A stretch of DNA of 64,000 bases from Mya arenaria (taxonomy: Eukaryota > Mollusca > Bivalvia > Myida > Myidae). Made by a program: the position numbers and the translations under genes. The first letter of the stretch is position 1; every line of letters begins with the position of its first letter. Below, piece after piece: positions 9,956 through 23,900 of this stretch. The stretch covers positions 67,321,479-67,385,478 of the forward strand of contig NC_069125.1 in NCBI RefSeq assembly GCF_026914265.1, read 5' to 3'. Under the pieces are notes generated by a model, which worked only from the letters and a program-made list of their open reading frames with translations, made no database searches and had not been told where the DNA came from.

Positions 9956-12900
9956 TTTGGAAAACCTTTCGAAAAATGGATGGCTTTGTGCTGTGACCAC
10001 TGCTAACAAAATGCGGTGAAAGAGCGCAACGAGATATATCTGGCCTTTGAATTGGATGATGATGCGATCAGATTTAATAATTGTCGTTAATAATTGTCGT
10101 GATGGTTTTGTTTGTTCACGCCAGAACAAAAGCAAACGAATACAATCATGAAAGCTGTTACGGAGCCAATAAATGCATTTGATATGTGGTTCTTTATATT
10201 CTAAATATTTAAATGCGACAGGTGGTTTTCATCTTAGGAAATAAACAAAACAAATAAACATATTCTGATTATTCGCCGACTATCTTTGATATTACTTTAG
10301 AAATATTCCAACTAAGGGACTAGTTTATAAATTGCAGAACAATGCTTTCAATAGTTTCCACGTTGCATGATAAAATATGAAGTTTATTTTATTTTTTTAA
10401 ACTTTACACATTAATTGATAAAACCAACTTTACACATTAATTGATAATGATACCTTGAATTGTAATAGCCCTGCTTATCATTTTGAAAATTTTGATTTTA
10501 AATACCAATTCAATCATAACAACTCGGCCATCTCCGGCAAGCTTCGAGATAGATACAGGCAGCGGTGTTCCGATTGATAACCAACTTCCGCCCAAATAGA
10601 TGAAAGTTACACGGTACTATTACAATATCCTTTATGTTTGTAAACCTCCTACGCAGTAATCTCCCTTGGCGACAGCAAAAATGGCGAGTTTTGAAAAATT
10701 AAAATTGAGCTTAATTGTTTGTTTTGAAAATGTCATGAATGAACTCCAGATAATTCCCTCTGAATGCATAGTATATTTTATCCCCGCTCTATATACTCAT
10801 ATGAGTGAAATGTGTTACAAAAACTTATACAATATATAAAGCGAGGAATTCACATAACATGCCGGTACAAATAAAAGGCGAATTTCATGCTTTTGAAATC
10901 TATGTATTAGACCATTGACTCTATTTCTTCCGAAGAAACATATGCATATTTTTGGTATAATTTAGTTTTAACCGGAGGATTTAGCTTGGAAAAAGCAGAA
11001 TATCTATAATTCCTGGCTTAAACTATTGTTACAATATTATTAACTATAATGTCCTTCGAACATATGTACACCCAACATAAAAAAATATTATCATTGAAAT
11101 AATAACCATTTTTGGTTATCTACATGCACGTTGATCTTCTAATTACATTGCGCCGACTTGATGCTATGCATCAACTTATTTCTTGTTGATATTTAACATG
11201 ATATATGGTTGTTCACATTATGCATTCTTTTGTATACACATATAGTGATAAAATTGATGTTAAAGATATCATGTTTAAACAATGGTTTGCTGTCGCATTC
11301 CTCTGCTTATAAAAATAATCTACAAAAAAATACATAATTATATACCAGACTTTACGTAGATATTCAATATAAATTTTCCATGACATATGTATGTACATGT
11401 ATGTGATTGCTATAACATTGTATAATATTTGACATTTAAGTAGAATAAACTGCTTGTTATAACGTGCATACCGCATTATTGCTCTTTAACCTAAACTAAG
11501 CCTCACTATAATATTATGTAAATTAATGGGACAAACCCAGTAGATAAGTATCACATCTCCTCATTAAATCTACTTGTATCATTTTTGAGATATTGCAGGA
11601 TCCAATTTTATTCCGGATTCAATCAAACTATATTGAACGCCAAATCTATATAAACGCTCTTCAGATTTTTAGAGACCTCTTTAAATAATTATGGACCGCT
11701 TCATATGATTTAAAGATATCGTTACGATCTGTATAATTATTGCTAACAACAATAATATTGCTGCTCTCACTAATTGAATTATTGAGCTCTATAAATCAAT
11801 TAAATCAATTAAAATGCTTTGTGGATACGATAAGTTTATTGCATACAACAAATACACAATTTTATAGCATAATATACAATGAATGAAGAAAGTACACTAA
11901 CACAGTTTTCTAGAGTAAGTAGATTTATATGATATAACATCCATGGTTGCGAGAGTGTGATAATACGTAAAATGAAATGGAAAGCGTTTGGTAGGATGAC
12001 ATTAATTGAAACATAAACGCAATAATATGAAATAATAAATGAATTACGTGTTAATATATATATAGTACTAGTTTTTAACTAGATTGGCCTGGCGCATGTG
12101 CGTTTGGTTAGAGGTCACCAAGCCTGACAAGTGGGTTTTCTCCAGGAACTCTGGTTTCCACCACAACACAAGACCACACTCTTGCGCAACATCGTGCCTA
12201 CGAGAGTGATTAATATTAGTTAATATACCTTTCTTCACAATCGTTGAAAAAATATAATGTTTAAAGTCATCGGATTATAGCCATCTCCAAATCTAACAAA
12301 TCCGTAATTATCAATAATTGATTTCAAGATAGTTCTCATCTATAAATGAGCTCTTTAATTTAATTGTTAAAAGCATTAATTCGGCTATCTTTGAAACACA
12401 ACAGTGTATTTTTATGAAATCGATATATTTTTAATTGAATTGTAGAGCATTCCAAATGATTTGTAGAGGTCTCTAATTCAATAAATGCTATTATTAATTT
12501 GATTGGAACCCGCTTTAATTGCATGATCTCTTATTATTTGAAGAAGTCTTTTAATATATGAGTTTATTATGATTTGGCGTTCCATAAAACGTAGCCGAAA
12601 ATGCGAAGAGGAACATTTAACGACATGACAGAGAACCACGTGCTTTAAAAACTTGTACGCGGTGGAGGACCGGAAAGGATGGTCCAGACAAGTTTTACTC
12701 ACGAATCCACAGAAATGAAGCGCATGCAAATACATCAGGATTCACCAATAACTTTCTCTTGAAGACGAATCTATTGATGGTTCGTTTCTTAAAGGTTTTC
12801 AACCGTTCAAATGATACCGATAACTACTGCAGACATGAAATATTCGAACGTTACTTCCAAGTCGTTGGAGGCAATCTAGTTGAGAGAGACAGGAAATCCC

Positions 12901-14451
12901 CAACAACAAAACCATTTAAACTAAATAAGGGAATTCCATGTTGTTGTTTTTCACGTTACGTAGTTGACTTGATTTTGAACATTCATACTAAAAGCACAAC
13001 GTGCTGATTGAACACGACGTTTTATATATTGTGTTTAAATATATTTACATGTTAGCAAGTACGACATGCAAACACACTTGTAATGTTTGTTACCTGCTTG
13101 GAAAATACCTGTTGTCTTGGACAGAATTTTCTCGGTTGAAATATTTTCTGGGTAATTGGACTGCGGTGCTTTGATGTGTTTGGAGAAATGGGACCACGGA
13201 AGGGCTGAACATTCAGTCTTCATCGAGTCAGGATATAGGAACTCGCATATTTGGTGCAAATCGCTTACATTGGGACAGCTTCCAGAAGCAGGAATGGCTA
13301 CAGTAACACAGTGTATCTCAGGTCAGTTACACTTGAGACCCTCCCGGCAACTCAACGGTTGTGTGCTTGTTTGTTTTTATTTTTCTATGTCTATACTTTG
13401 TTTTGTATTGCATATATCTGTATATGTGTATAGACTATACCTCTTTTCACATATGGAGGATAAACAGAATAAACTAATCTTAAATAAGTGCATGATTTTT
13501 TCATCAAAGAAATAAACTGCGATTATCTCATTGAGGCATTTTTTTTATTCATTCAGAAGTGTTTATGAATATTTTGCGGTCCCTCTCATGTATCACCGAT
13601 GTAACGAACCAATATTACCCATGGTTATTTCCAGTAATCAAATTCGCGCTATACCATATCCTTACATTCATTCCTAATTGCCCGTCCAAACCCTGTGAGA
13701 AGTAGAATTTCCGTAGCACTGGACCAAGGAATACGGCTTGCTGGTATGTTGCGGATTTAAATTAAAATTATTCAACGCATTTCAAGATCAACAAACTGAG
13801 TTGTTTGTATAGATCCGTGTAGGTCGTGTTAGTATCTGCAACCATCGATAGCAATGTGTTTTCATCTTTACATTCTCGAAAAGATGATGGCACAGGGTAA
13901 ACGCCAAAGACATAGACCACGCAAAAACACAAACAAGAAACATGGAACAACAGCACAATACTCAACACAGTGCATATATACTTAGTCTATAAAAACAACT
14001 AGGTATGTTTATCAAGGATTGTAAGGTACCGCCATGGAACTTGTCTTCTAAATAACGTTAAATACAAGTCCGACCCCCTCCCCCACGTGATGAGGCAACC
14101 ACCCGACCTTTTATTCGTCTTAAATCACGACTGGCAATCATTGGTGCCGCAACTGAAAACGCCCCTAGCGTCGTCCTATGTAGTGTCAATGAATAGAAAA
14201 TGTGCGTAGATGGTGATTATGTTGTCTTATTTCTTTTCAGAGACTTATCAAGTTTAAAAAATCGGGGATTTTAGTTCCACATAGGATTGAGAATGTTTTG
14301 TGTTAAATGTAAAAGAAATTCAAACGCTGATAGTCTAGAACTTGCATAACTTGCTAAAAAAAATAGGTTGCCAAATGTTGACTGCTATTAACGACGGTAT
14401 TTGTGATAGTATTTATGTATCAAGCATCAAGTACACCTTACGCAGTAGTGG
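9956..14451. other. Spacer between GALNT-A and unit B
   Basis: No supported gene. The region just upstream of GALNT-A (about 9956-10230) aligns with 25948-26210, as expected for duplicated 5' flanks. About 11200-11480 aligns with 26222-26490, and 11520-11640 with 26960-27310. Unit B homology begins near 13530. The 13156-13515 frame is not kept in the other units. Confidence 0.55.
11635..12584. mobile_element. Terminal-inverted-repeat element of about 950 bp, no coding capacity
   Basis: The left end (GAACGCCAAATC at 11635) and right end (GATTTGGCGTTC) are inverted copies. The resemblance continues about 55 bases inward with mismatches. The interior is AT-rich and repeats GAGCTCT/GAGGTCTC-like words beside AATT-rich tracts. 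No transposase frame is present, so it would be a non-autonomous DNA element. I could not read a convincing target duplication, and the family is not recognised. Confidence 0.5.
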
Positions 14452-15108
14452 CTAGAGAACAGGACAGGAAATCGACAACGCACAACCAACTATTGCCATC
14501 ACATAAGACCATCCTAGTGCACATGCGCCGAAATTGTACATATTCGCTTCTGAAGTGAAACCGAAAGTTGTCCAAACCCCGTGAATCCGGTGCTCGTCAA
14601 TTTCCATGCACGTTATTTTCAGATTGGTATTGACTGGCAGCGAAAATTGAACATGTCGCAGGAAATTAATACAGGCTCGGCCAAGAGCGTTGTTTTGAAA
14701 CATAGTTGTCATTTCTCTACGAACTCCTGTTTTTACTGCCAGACGTAAATGATCGGCATCTGTCGTCGGAGACTCAGACAGTATCCTCAAATTGAAGGGT
14801 ACAGTTTCATTGTCTGACACAAAATACCATTTTCTAAAATTCTTTCTACAGATTAACTAACCGTTTCAAATAGATCTTCACTTTTACCTTCTTTGACATA
14901 TAATTAAGAAAGAAAGCACTTTACATTTCGACCATTTTGTTTTTATTAATACATAACAGAACAGATCTGTAGGCATCTGGCGCACCACACCTATGTATTA
15001 TCTATTCTTGAGCGTACACACACAGTCGCATTGGAGAAAAGGGCTCGATGAGCAGGCGACGAATTCGAGGATGGACCGCAGGGTCCAGATGTACCGCACG
15101 TAACTCAT
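14452..15108 (-). pseudogene. LHFPL: LHFPL-like copy B, broken
   Basis: Second copy of the LHFPL gene, clearly dead. The start context and the first codons of exon 1 survive (ATG at 15108, preceded by a good acceptor TCTTCTGCAG near 15140). About 230 bases of exon 1 that encode the extracellular loop and TM2 are missing. The donor GT at the exon end has become TT (around 14955-14960), and the front half of exon 2 is gone. What remains of exon 2 (FTSEANMYNFGACALGW onward) is fused in frame to the intronic coding-like block and stops early after CPVL, leaving a 122-codon chimeric frame (14452-14820). Comparison with copies A and C makes these losses plain. Confidence 0.8.
14577..14813 (-). pseudogene. 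Coding-like block, copy B (best preserved)
   Basis: Counterpart of 1655-1933. After a plausible acceptor (TTTTGTGTCAG, ending at 14814) the frame reads DNETVPFNLRILSESPTT, then HLRLAVKTGVRREM, NNALGRACINFLRHVQFSL and KITCMEIDEH, before the deletion joins it to LHFPL exon 2. It stays open for about 78 codons. Ordinary intron sequence this AT-rich would not be expected to keep the same frame in two diverged copies. Function unknown. Confidence 0.45.
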
Positions 15109-15969
15109 ACCCGCGGTCACACGATCGCCCTTAGGGCACTGCAGAAGACAAATCATATGTTATTGCTAATACCTGTACAATCATATAGATGTTCTCTTAA
15201 CAAAGATTAAAACAATATTTTGTGAGAGACAAGAAAACATGACACTTATAATTCAGCGCATGACATTGTCAGTAAATACTTGCATCGTCTTATAAATACT
15301 TTTTACTAGTTCGGACATATTCCTTTATTTTACTGTCATTCTAATGAATATGGATCTCGCATCCCCTTTCAAGAGGAACTTTCATTTGTAATAAAGTATG
15401 TTGTTACACATATTCCATGTCAGCAAAACACAATCTTATAGTCGTCTTAGCACATTATCTTTCACAACACAATTGTGATGCAATACAATCTCTCGATTCT
15501 ATGACTTTAAATATAACCATTTTGACAGAATTCTTCCGAATTACATTAACAGATGATCAGGAAACATATTGATTTTGTTTTGCTTTGTTTTAAATTTGTT
15601 CAATAATTAAGCGGCTTCAAGAATTTACTTCCTTGTTATAAAAGGATTTCTTTTTATTTACATATATAGGCTAAAATACACTGATTTAAATTTAGAAGAT
15701 GCACATTCATGCAAATAAATGTCCAGTTAACAAAACAACAGTCTGCTAAAATGCCAAATGAACGTATATCATATGCATTATGATTTTCTATCGAAATGAC
15801 TTTTGATTAGCAAGACTGTTTCTAGGACAAAAGGGAAGGGAGGACTGCGTGAGGCTGTTAACACAAGGTAAACATATATCAATTTATTTTCACAGATGTC
15901 CACTTCAATCTTGACGCGATTCTCTAGATTCGTACCAGTGAATTTCTGCTTCAGATATAATGAATTCTA

Positions 15970-16078
15970 GGTAAGTGCCGTGGATGGAGGAAGTTCATGT
16001 TGCTCGGCAGCGGAATATATCGGGTGAGCATTTCTCCGCCTTGCCAGATAAACTTCCTCCATCCAGGGCACACACCTA
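15970..16078. repeat. Hairpin (inverted repeat) of about 108 bp
   Basis: The arms CTAGGTAAGTGCCGTGGATG and the inverted CTAGGTGTGTGCCCTGGATG are near-identical and extend through GGAGGAAGTT on both sides. The centre reads GCGGAATATATCGGGTGAGC. It resembles a very short MITE, and it sits where unit B has extra DNA relative to unit A. Confidence 0.6.
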
Positions 16079-17690
16079 GTATTTTATTATCATGTTACTT
16101 TGTTTATTTAAGCAATATAGATTACCTTAAATTTGTTAAGTATCTTTACAAATAAAGGGGATACCTGTTTTCTTTCCTGTTGACGTCAGCACACTCGGTA
16201 TCCATGTTTAAAACGCCCCCAAAATAGTTCAACTTTTTTCAATACGCTTATAGTCAAAGTCATTGCATTTTAATACGTCAATATCAATTCAAAACAGTGT
16301 CATTATCACGAAGATTGATGGGACTTTATTGGCGAGTGATTGTTGAGGTCGGCTGTTAAGATACTGAAACATTATTTGTGCTTTTCCTCTGACAGTTCAG
16401 AATAGAAAACAGTCCGTTTTCGCGGTCACACGACCAACTGACTGTAGATAAACATCACGTGGTCTACTATCCTACTATTCAAATTTACACGCCACCTTGT
16501 TATCGGACGGATTTGTATGCAGGTGACAGGATACAATTATATTTTAACACGATGCCTTATTATTGTTCGATCTCAATATCAGCAGTTGATAATGTTTCAT
16601 ACCTACTCGGAATGTTTTGTAAACTTAAATATCGTTTATATGATCCAATCCTTATCCGGCGGCGTCCATCTGAGGACGTTACCTAGAGCTTGATCTCTGA
16701 GAACCACATGTGAACTAACTCATACACAACACATATATAGACAAATATATATATATAAGTCTTGTTCATTTTATAATGTGTATTAGAATTTCAAATTTAA
16801 TGTATATTTTAAGTATTTCTATACTAACCAAATCGTAACAAGGTCGTTGTTCCCAAATCCAGGAAGCATATCAACTATTGGCATTTTCTCGGACATTATT
16901 CGCTGACCGGAGAGATTTGCCGATAACAGGCATGTCACAATTCATAATCATTTCTATAGATCGTCTGCTTACCAGTCTCTGAAAAAAAACATTGACGACG
17001 CTTCCCGTCATGATGATTTTGTTTTATCATTATAAAGCTAGGCCTTTTCTTCTTCCGAAAAGAAAACAAAATCAAATATGTCATTGTGTTCATGAATGAG
17101 TGAATACTAAAGCTAAGATTTACTGATTTACCTAACTTTACAGTTAATCTAACAGGTCGCAGAATGGTAACGTATTAAATTAAAAGAAGAAGTATTTACG
17201 GAAACAAACACATTTCTTGTCGGCAAGCTACAGTGTTGGAGTTTACAAACCGCTACACCACGTCCATCACTGCTCCAAAGTATGCTTTATGCGAAGAAAT
17301 TAGTCAGACATGGACTCTAACTTATAACGTGAATGATCTTTTGGTTATAACTCGTGGCATTCGTTTCTTATGTTTACATGGTTTAACGAAATAATAGCAA
17401 GCTAGATGTAGGTGTACATGTCACAGATTGATAGCAAGAATAACTACATGGTTGTCGAGATGACGTTACATAATGCATAAATAATTGGCATTTTTAAAAT
17501 ATTTACAAACAAGGATTGTGTGTTTTAATAACAATTGGTATATAGTTTTAATATTCTAAAGGTCAAATTCTGAAACAGACGGATTAATATTTTCCAGCTA
17601 ATCAACAACTTTAGATACTTGGTACAAGAAAAAGGACATCTGTGGCAGAGATTGGGTATCGGTTAATGCAACCTAATACTTTGTGCATGT

Positions 17691-18040
17691 ATGGATGCCT
17701 GTCCGAATCGACTCATTGGAGCGTTGGGAACAATAGTCAGATGCGAATACATGATGGCTTTTATGTGCCAACAAATCAATGTTTCAAGTACGTATAATAG
17801 TATAAATAGTAAACATAAGATATTGAATCCAATACAAACATTACTTCACTTTATACAATCTGCGCTTATAATGCCTTGATGCCTGTCGAAATCGACTCAT
17901 TGGGTCGTTTTGGAACAATAGTCAGATACGGAAACATTATGGCTTTTATGAATCAACAAATCATCGTATAGTAGTATGAAAAATAAGCATACGATATTGA
18001 ATCACATACAAAGATTACTTCACTTGACATAATCCGCAAG
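17691..18040. repeat. Local tandem duplication of about 185 bp
   Basis: The block starting GGATGCCTGTCCGAATCGAC at 17693 recurs at 17880. Both copies run through ATTATGG/ATGATGG CTTTTATG and end at AAxATTACTTCACTT. Units A and C hold this block once. Confidence 0.65.
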
Positions 18041-20164
18041 TTCACTGCGATATGCTATGACCACTGTCAGATTGATATTTGTACATCTGCTGTTTCCGCG
18101 ATTTGTCTTATTCGATACTGGCGCATTGACATTGATCAGATAGCTCGATACTCCCTGGGTAGGCCGTTTGACTAAATTGCATTGTCGACAGCCGGTGAAG
18201 CCCCGGCAAGATCAGCAGTGTGGTCTTAAACACAGTAGCCTTATTTACAAAATGTAGGCGCAGTGGGGCAATATCCCTGTTTCTTTCCATTTCGGCTTCA
18301 TAATAAATCAGTGACGATTAAAGTCCCTCTGCTACTAGCCAGACGGGGGAAACGGGGTCAACCACAATCATGTAGCCATATCGGCTTTCACTGCAATTTT
18401 TCTTCAAAATTACGTATTTGTCGTTATTTGGGGAACTAGTGTAACTTTACCTCTTTGCCTTTTGATCACACGGGGATTTGTCGGGGTCAAGGCACTATAG
18501 GCCAGTCAAATAGGCGCATATCATTTTATACTTGAACATAAAAACTCTGGATTTATTTCCTCCGCAAATTGGCTCCACCTTTTGTCATACTGCCATTCGA
18601 AATTCTACAAATGATCCATAAAAGAAAAGATTTCCACGAAATTATGCAATACCTATTGGTCATAATTAAATAATATTTGCCATTTCTAACAAACGAGGTC
18701 ACTTAAGTGTTTTGTCATTATTCGCATAGATCCGTCTTGAATGTTCGTGATGTTGGGTTACGATAACAAATCTTGCAATAGCTTCTATAGATAATTATCA
18801 TTGATGTCATTGAACTGTCTTCAAATCGAAACTAAGCCCATAACGGCTACTTTTGTTTTGCTTTGGATACCTTTTTTATCTTCTTTTATTTGCTTCCCGT
18901 GAACTTCTTCCATTGTGATAACAAGGTTTTCAACGTATTTCCGAAATATTTTCAATGAATATTGGAGGACATAAACGTCTGTTTATTTTAGATTCTCGCA
19001 ACTGACAGTATAAGAATTTTCATAAGGCTTATAGATTAAGAATTTACAGCAAAGTTGATTTTGAAATCATTTTTTAATTTAGACGTGTTTAATTCAAATA
19101 TTAGAGGTTGTTCATTTTCAATAGGACTAGTGTGAAACATTCTCACATAAAATCAGGAACTGTAATAATTTTTAATATCCTAAATTCGACAATCCCAACA
19201 TTTTTGCTGTTGATGTACAACCATTTGAATACTACTTCATGTTATTATGCATACATTGCCATTATATTTACTCTTTTTGAAATAAAATGCAAGTCGATAG
19301 GTTGATATTACTACTTCCACAATATCCTTAATGTGCATACCACCAGATGTAAATACTGGAGGGATCCGCACAAGACATCCTTAACTCCATGTCACAATAG
19401 AGGTGAAACGACTGCATTCTTTTCGCGCTGGTGTTGATGGATGTTCTTTGCATGCCAAGCATGGTGGGTGAATGGGTACATTACAATACAAATATAATAC
19501 CAATACAGTATATACCAATAAACATTTATCACATCCTGAGCCAAACTATTTACGATTGAATTTTCTAAGGATGGTAGTTCTCAGTCAATACGCTTTTTCA
19601 GAATTAGTGACTGTAAAAGGTCAAATGTTATTTACATTTTGTACAAACGCCTGACTCCGCCGTTGATAAAGGAGTTCCGTCCCACTTACGAAACACTTAC
19701 GACAAACTTCATACGAGAATTTCTATGTATTTATGTATTCACACGGAGTTTACATATACAATATTTTCATACACTAGGTGAAAATCAGTTCTTGTACACA
19801 TATACTAATAACCAAATTTGGAACTGTACAAAATCCATAGAACATTGAAACCTACGCTCAAAATACATAAACTTTATACATGATTCGGTACGAAAGGTAC
19901 ATACTGAGCAAAAAATAACAACGTCAAAGAAAACCCAATGCATTAACTGCTAAACAAATTCCTCTGAAGTTTAGACATATAAACGCTGTAGGAGTCTTGC
20001 TTCCTTTTACACCCCGCTGCCATATCGTTCTGGTGGTTAACGGACTCCTGTTGGTCTGTTGCGGAATACCTCTACAAGTTGTTCTGATCAAATGGAAAGC
20101 TAGAACTTCCTATTATTGCTGGTGTAGAATAGTATAACGCTATGTCAGTCTGCCGCGACTATTG

Positions 20165-20960
20165 TTCAGCTAGATCACGAGATGGAGTTCCATCCAGTTA
20201 ACTTATCTGGCCTGTAACGCAATGAAAAGGTAAAATTTGCTAAATCCGCAACCCAACGGTGACTGGCTGCATCCAACTTTGCTGTAGCGCGGACATATGT
20301 CAAGGGATTAATATCAGTCACTACTTCAAATGTATTGCCCCACAGATAATCATTGCACTTTTCTGTTACAGCCCATTTCAAAGCAAGAAATTATTCAAGT
20401 TTGTGCGGGGGATATCGCAACTCAGTTAACTTCAAACTTCGACTAGCGTTGGCTATGATAGGCTCTGTAACATCATCTAGTTTCTGGTATAAGACAGCAC
20501 CGTAACTAGATCCTGAACTGTCGGTATGCAGGATAAATGGCTTTGAATAATCTGCAAAGACCACTGCAGGAGCAGTTTTCAACTTATTGACAAGCATGTC
20601 CGAAATAAGAAATTTTAGACATGAAAAACTCATATTTGGAGGGGTTTAAGTTTAATCCATTGTCTGATAGCCTTGATAATACTGCCTCCAAACGCCTCAC
20701 TTGTTCATCAAAATATCCGGACAAAATCCGAATATCATCTACGAAAACTAAGCATTCTCTAAGGTGAAATTCTCCTATAGTTTTCTCGCAAAAACGCTGA
20801 AATGTCGCACATCATGTGACATGTGTTGGTCAAACCAAAACCCAACATATGCCACTAGTTAAATCCAAGATTCCCACAGAAAAAGCTGTTTACTGCTTGC
20901 TATCTTCTTCCATTTCAACATTCCAATACCCAGATCTCAAATCAAGTTTTGAAAACATAG
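20165..20960 (-). mobile_element. Ty3/Gypsy retrotransposon fossil (RT - RNase H fragment)
   Basis: Reading on the minus strand, a reverse-transcriptase stretch with the FVDDI catalytic neighbourhood (about 20720-20760) is followed by the connection and RNase H region (ILHTDSSGSSYGAVL near 20530, then the RYPPHK and RYRPDKL motifs). Order and motifs fit Ty3/Gypsy elements. No gag, integrase core or LTRs were found nearby, so it is an internal fragment. It is broken in several places and looks old. It lies only in unit B, so it probably arrived after the unit duplicated. Confidence 0.8.
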
Positions 20961-23900
20961 TAGATTTGTAGAAATACAATAAATACATTAACTATTTCAA
21001 ATGAAAGTTAGCTATATCAAACTATAAAAAGTGGGGTAATAAAACAACTGGTATAGACACATTTGATCTGTGATTTTTCACTAATCAACATTGATATTTT
21101 TTGTTCGAAAATGCTGGCATCACATTTATTTTAGAAACATTGGCTTTATTTTCTTCGTGTGAAATTGAAATGTTCAGTATTTCTCTGTTTTTGAACAGGG
21201 TTGTTTTCAACCCTGTTCAGTGTAGCCACAAACTCGACACTCACAACTGAAAATTCCTATTAATAGTAACAAATGTCGCCAGCCGATTTACCACCAAAAA
21301 TATAGTTTGAGAAAGTGCAGACTATATCAATTGCAAGCTATGTTTCAAATTATAGAGGTAGATTTGACAAAGCAAGAAGTAATCATAACGCAATGTCTAT
21401 TTAAATAATTTAATCTGTTGAACTTAGATAAAGATAACATTACAGTAGTATCCCTGCACCAAAAGATGAATGAACATCGAAACGTAAACAAAGAATTACT
21501 ATCCACTCAAAGCGCATCATTCAATCACGTGACACAATGATGAAGCCAAGTGAATTTACAGTCGAAGAGAGATAATCCTGTAATGAGATAATGCAGTAAG
21601 TTAATCAGATTTCTCTGCCTTGCCTTTGTAAAGAAGAAGCGGGAAATCCAAGCTTGATTGATTGTCGTGCACATTTGAAGTCTACAGAGATGTTTGTTTT
21701 ACTTTGTTTTGTTTTACTTGGAATCTGATGTTCTGATGGTTAGTATTGATTTGCATTTGTAGTCTTTTGTGTTTGTCTTGGGTTAGCAATGGATTGGAAT
21801 GATCATTTTTTCATTCAGCTGCATTTATTTAGTTTTGTCATGTATTTTTACGACATCAGCATATTTTGTATTTAAACCGAGAACGGCAGTTCCGTGATAT
21901 TCTTTTAGCCTCTTTCCATATACTAATATATGTGGGTTTGGTTACTGATGATAACATGCATGGATAACAGAAGTCACCATGGGAGTACGAGGGAGTAGGA
22001 GTGTTTGATTCCATAAATCAGTAAGTTCCATGTCAATGATTTGTTTTATGATGTACTGTGTTGTTGTTGTTGTAATCGCTTGTATTATATGTGTGTTTTA
22101 TTTGCTTAAGCCATTTAATTTAATATGCCACTACACACGATTAAATTATACCTGGTATAAGATATAAGACTGTTTACGATGTTAAATTATAAACATGTTA
22201 TTATTCATTATCTTATGGTTGTTTATATTTATATTTTCATGACGCTCCGATATTATATCTTCATTCGATAATGTTGAATATAGAGATATTGAAGAACACT
22301 GTGTTTGTTGTTTGAATATTAACTGCTACATATGGTAACCTGGACATATAGACCCACCCTCGCTTAGGAATTACAAATGTATTCTCATCTTAAAACCTGG
22401 AATGACCTAGAAAGAAACAATGGTCTCATTGATCTCAATTATCACACAGTTTCCCTGCTTAAAACATCACGTGATAGCCCACGTGGGAATAGCAAACGTG
22501 CGAAAGTGCTGACGAGTTACCTGACGATATAGAAATAGAAGAGAGTTGCTGACCATATAGACAATGAAGGAAAAAATGTTTTGAAATTAAATATTTTATG
22601 CTAACTTTATATGATGTATATATATCTACAATTGTTTGAAATCAATTATTTAATTTTTCATCATTTTAATTAAGAAACCATTTCTTTTTAATTTGTTTTA
22701 ATTTCGAAGTTGTTTTGTGAATAACAAGGCAAACATAGGCAAACTCTTTCTAATGAGTAAAGTTTGATTAGTATATATATACTCATATGTAACACCATAT
22801 GATGGAGTTCTGCTCGGATTGGTTACGTTCTCCATCATTGTTTGCCTTCTTACACAGCGACATTAATTTTATTGTCAATAAAATATTAATTTTTCATTTA
22901 CCATCATGCTTCAATAAACCTGGGGCGGCCCCTATGGTTGTTTTACAGGCGGACTCTTAGATTCACTGTGCAACATATCAGCACCTTATTAATACGCACA
23001 TGATCGTAAATCATAATGGTGAAAACCCGTATAAAACTCTGTTCATACAGTGCTATCAGCGCTTTGATTCTCCAGTCTAATCGGGCAACTGCTCAGGTAC
23101 TGTTTGCAAGGCGCTAGGCTCCGCACACTAACCTACCTTATAAGCATACCCAAACATTTTTCTCTACTTTTTTAAATCTAAGTGGCACTGGGCCTTTAAA
23201 TTTACTCCCTGTCGTGAAGCTTCAAGAAGACATGAATACGGTTTGAATGGAGGTAATTTTTCATTATTATAAACAGAAATATATTAAGCTTTCAAAGGAG
23301 AAACAGTTAAACTGTCTTGAAATTTAATTATGTAACGCATAATATTTAAATACAACATTTAACTTGAATGGGATTTACTCGTTTAATCTTATGTTAAGTT
23401 TTATTTTATTTTGTGAGCACACAATGACTTGTCGAGTTTTGGTAAAAAGTAAAATATCAAATTAAGATAAAATTTGAGACAATATAAAATAACTATTTTC
23501 TGCGTTTCAATTAATTGCATTTGTGTGATGTAGTTAAAAAAGGTGGTACCTTGCTGTTCGATCACTGGTATGGTGACGTACCTGTCCTTTTTGTATGTAA
23601 AAATAGCGTGTTTTAATACTTTGGATAGAAACTGGATTGCAATAAATGTGCAGAAAATTTGAAAATATAACAATTGAAATTCATTTCGGTGGCATTTACA
23701 TGATCTTGAATGCCCCTCTCAATATGGCAATATAAGCATGTAGCCATTTTAAGAGGGGCATTTAAGATTGCATGAAAGCTTACGAAATTGCAATCAATAA
23801 ATGATACAATGGAATTAAGAATAAAAGTTCTGGGTCTCGAGTGTCAAACTCAGACTAAAGATGTTATATTGACCTGGCCTAGGGTTAAAATATAGTATCT

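Larger units (their letters stand above)
15109..20164. other. Duplicated spacer of unit B, first part
   Basis: Counterpart of the unit A spacer, with the same anchors (16848-17012, 17691-17780, 18108-18290). Between about 15965 and 16535 it holds extra sequence not present at the matching point of unit A (about 3395-3415). That extra part includes a hairpin element. No gene supported. Confidence 0.55.

Noticed and set aside
9956-10135. N-terminal extension of GALNT-A to position 10135
   Set aside because: It would need a TTG start. Copy B has stops and no aligned ATG there, and the next ATG pair sits just before the membrane anchor.
13156-13515. 119-codon plus-strand frame
   Set aside because: No recognisable domain, not conserved in the other duplicated units, and ends in low-complexity sequence.
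20165-20960. A working retroelement in unit B
   Set aside because: Only an internal RT-RNase H fragment without LTRs, gag or integrase, and broken in several places.
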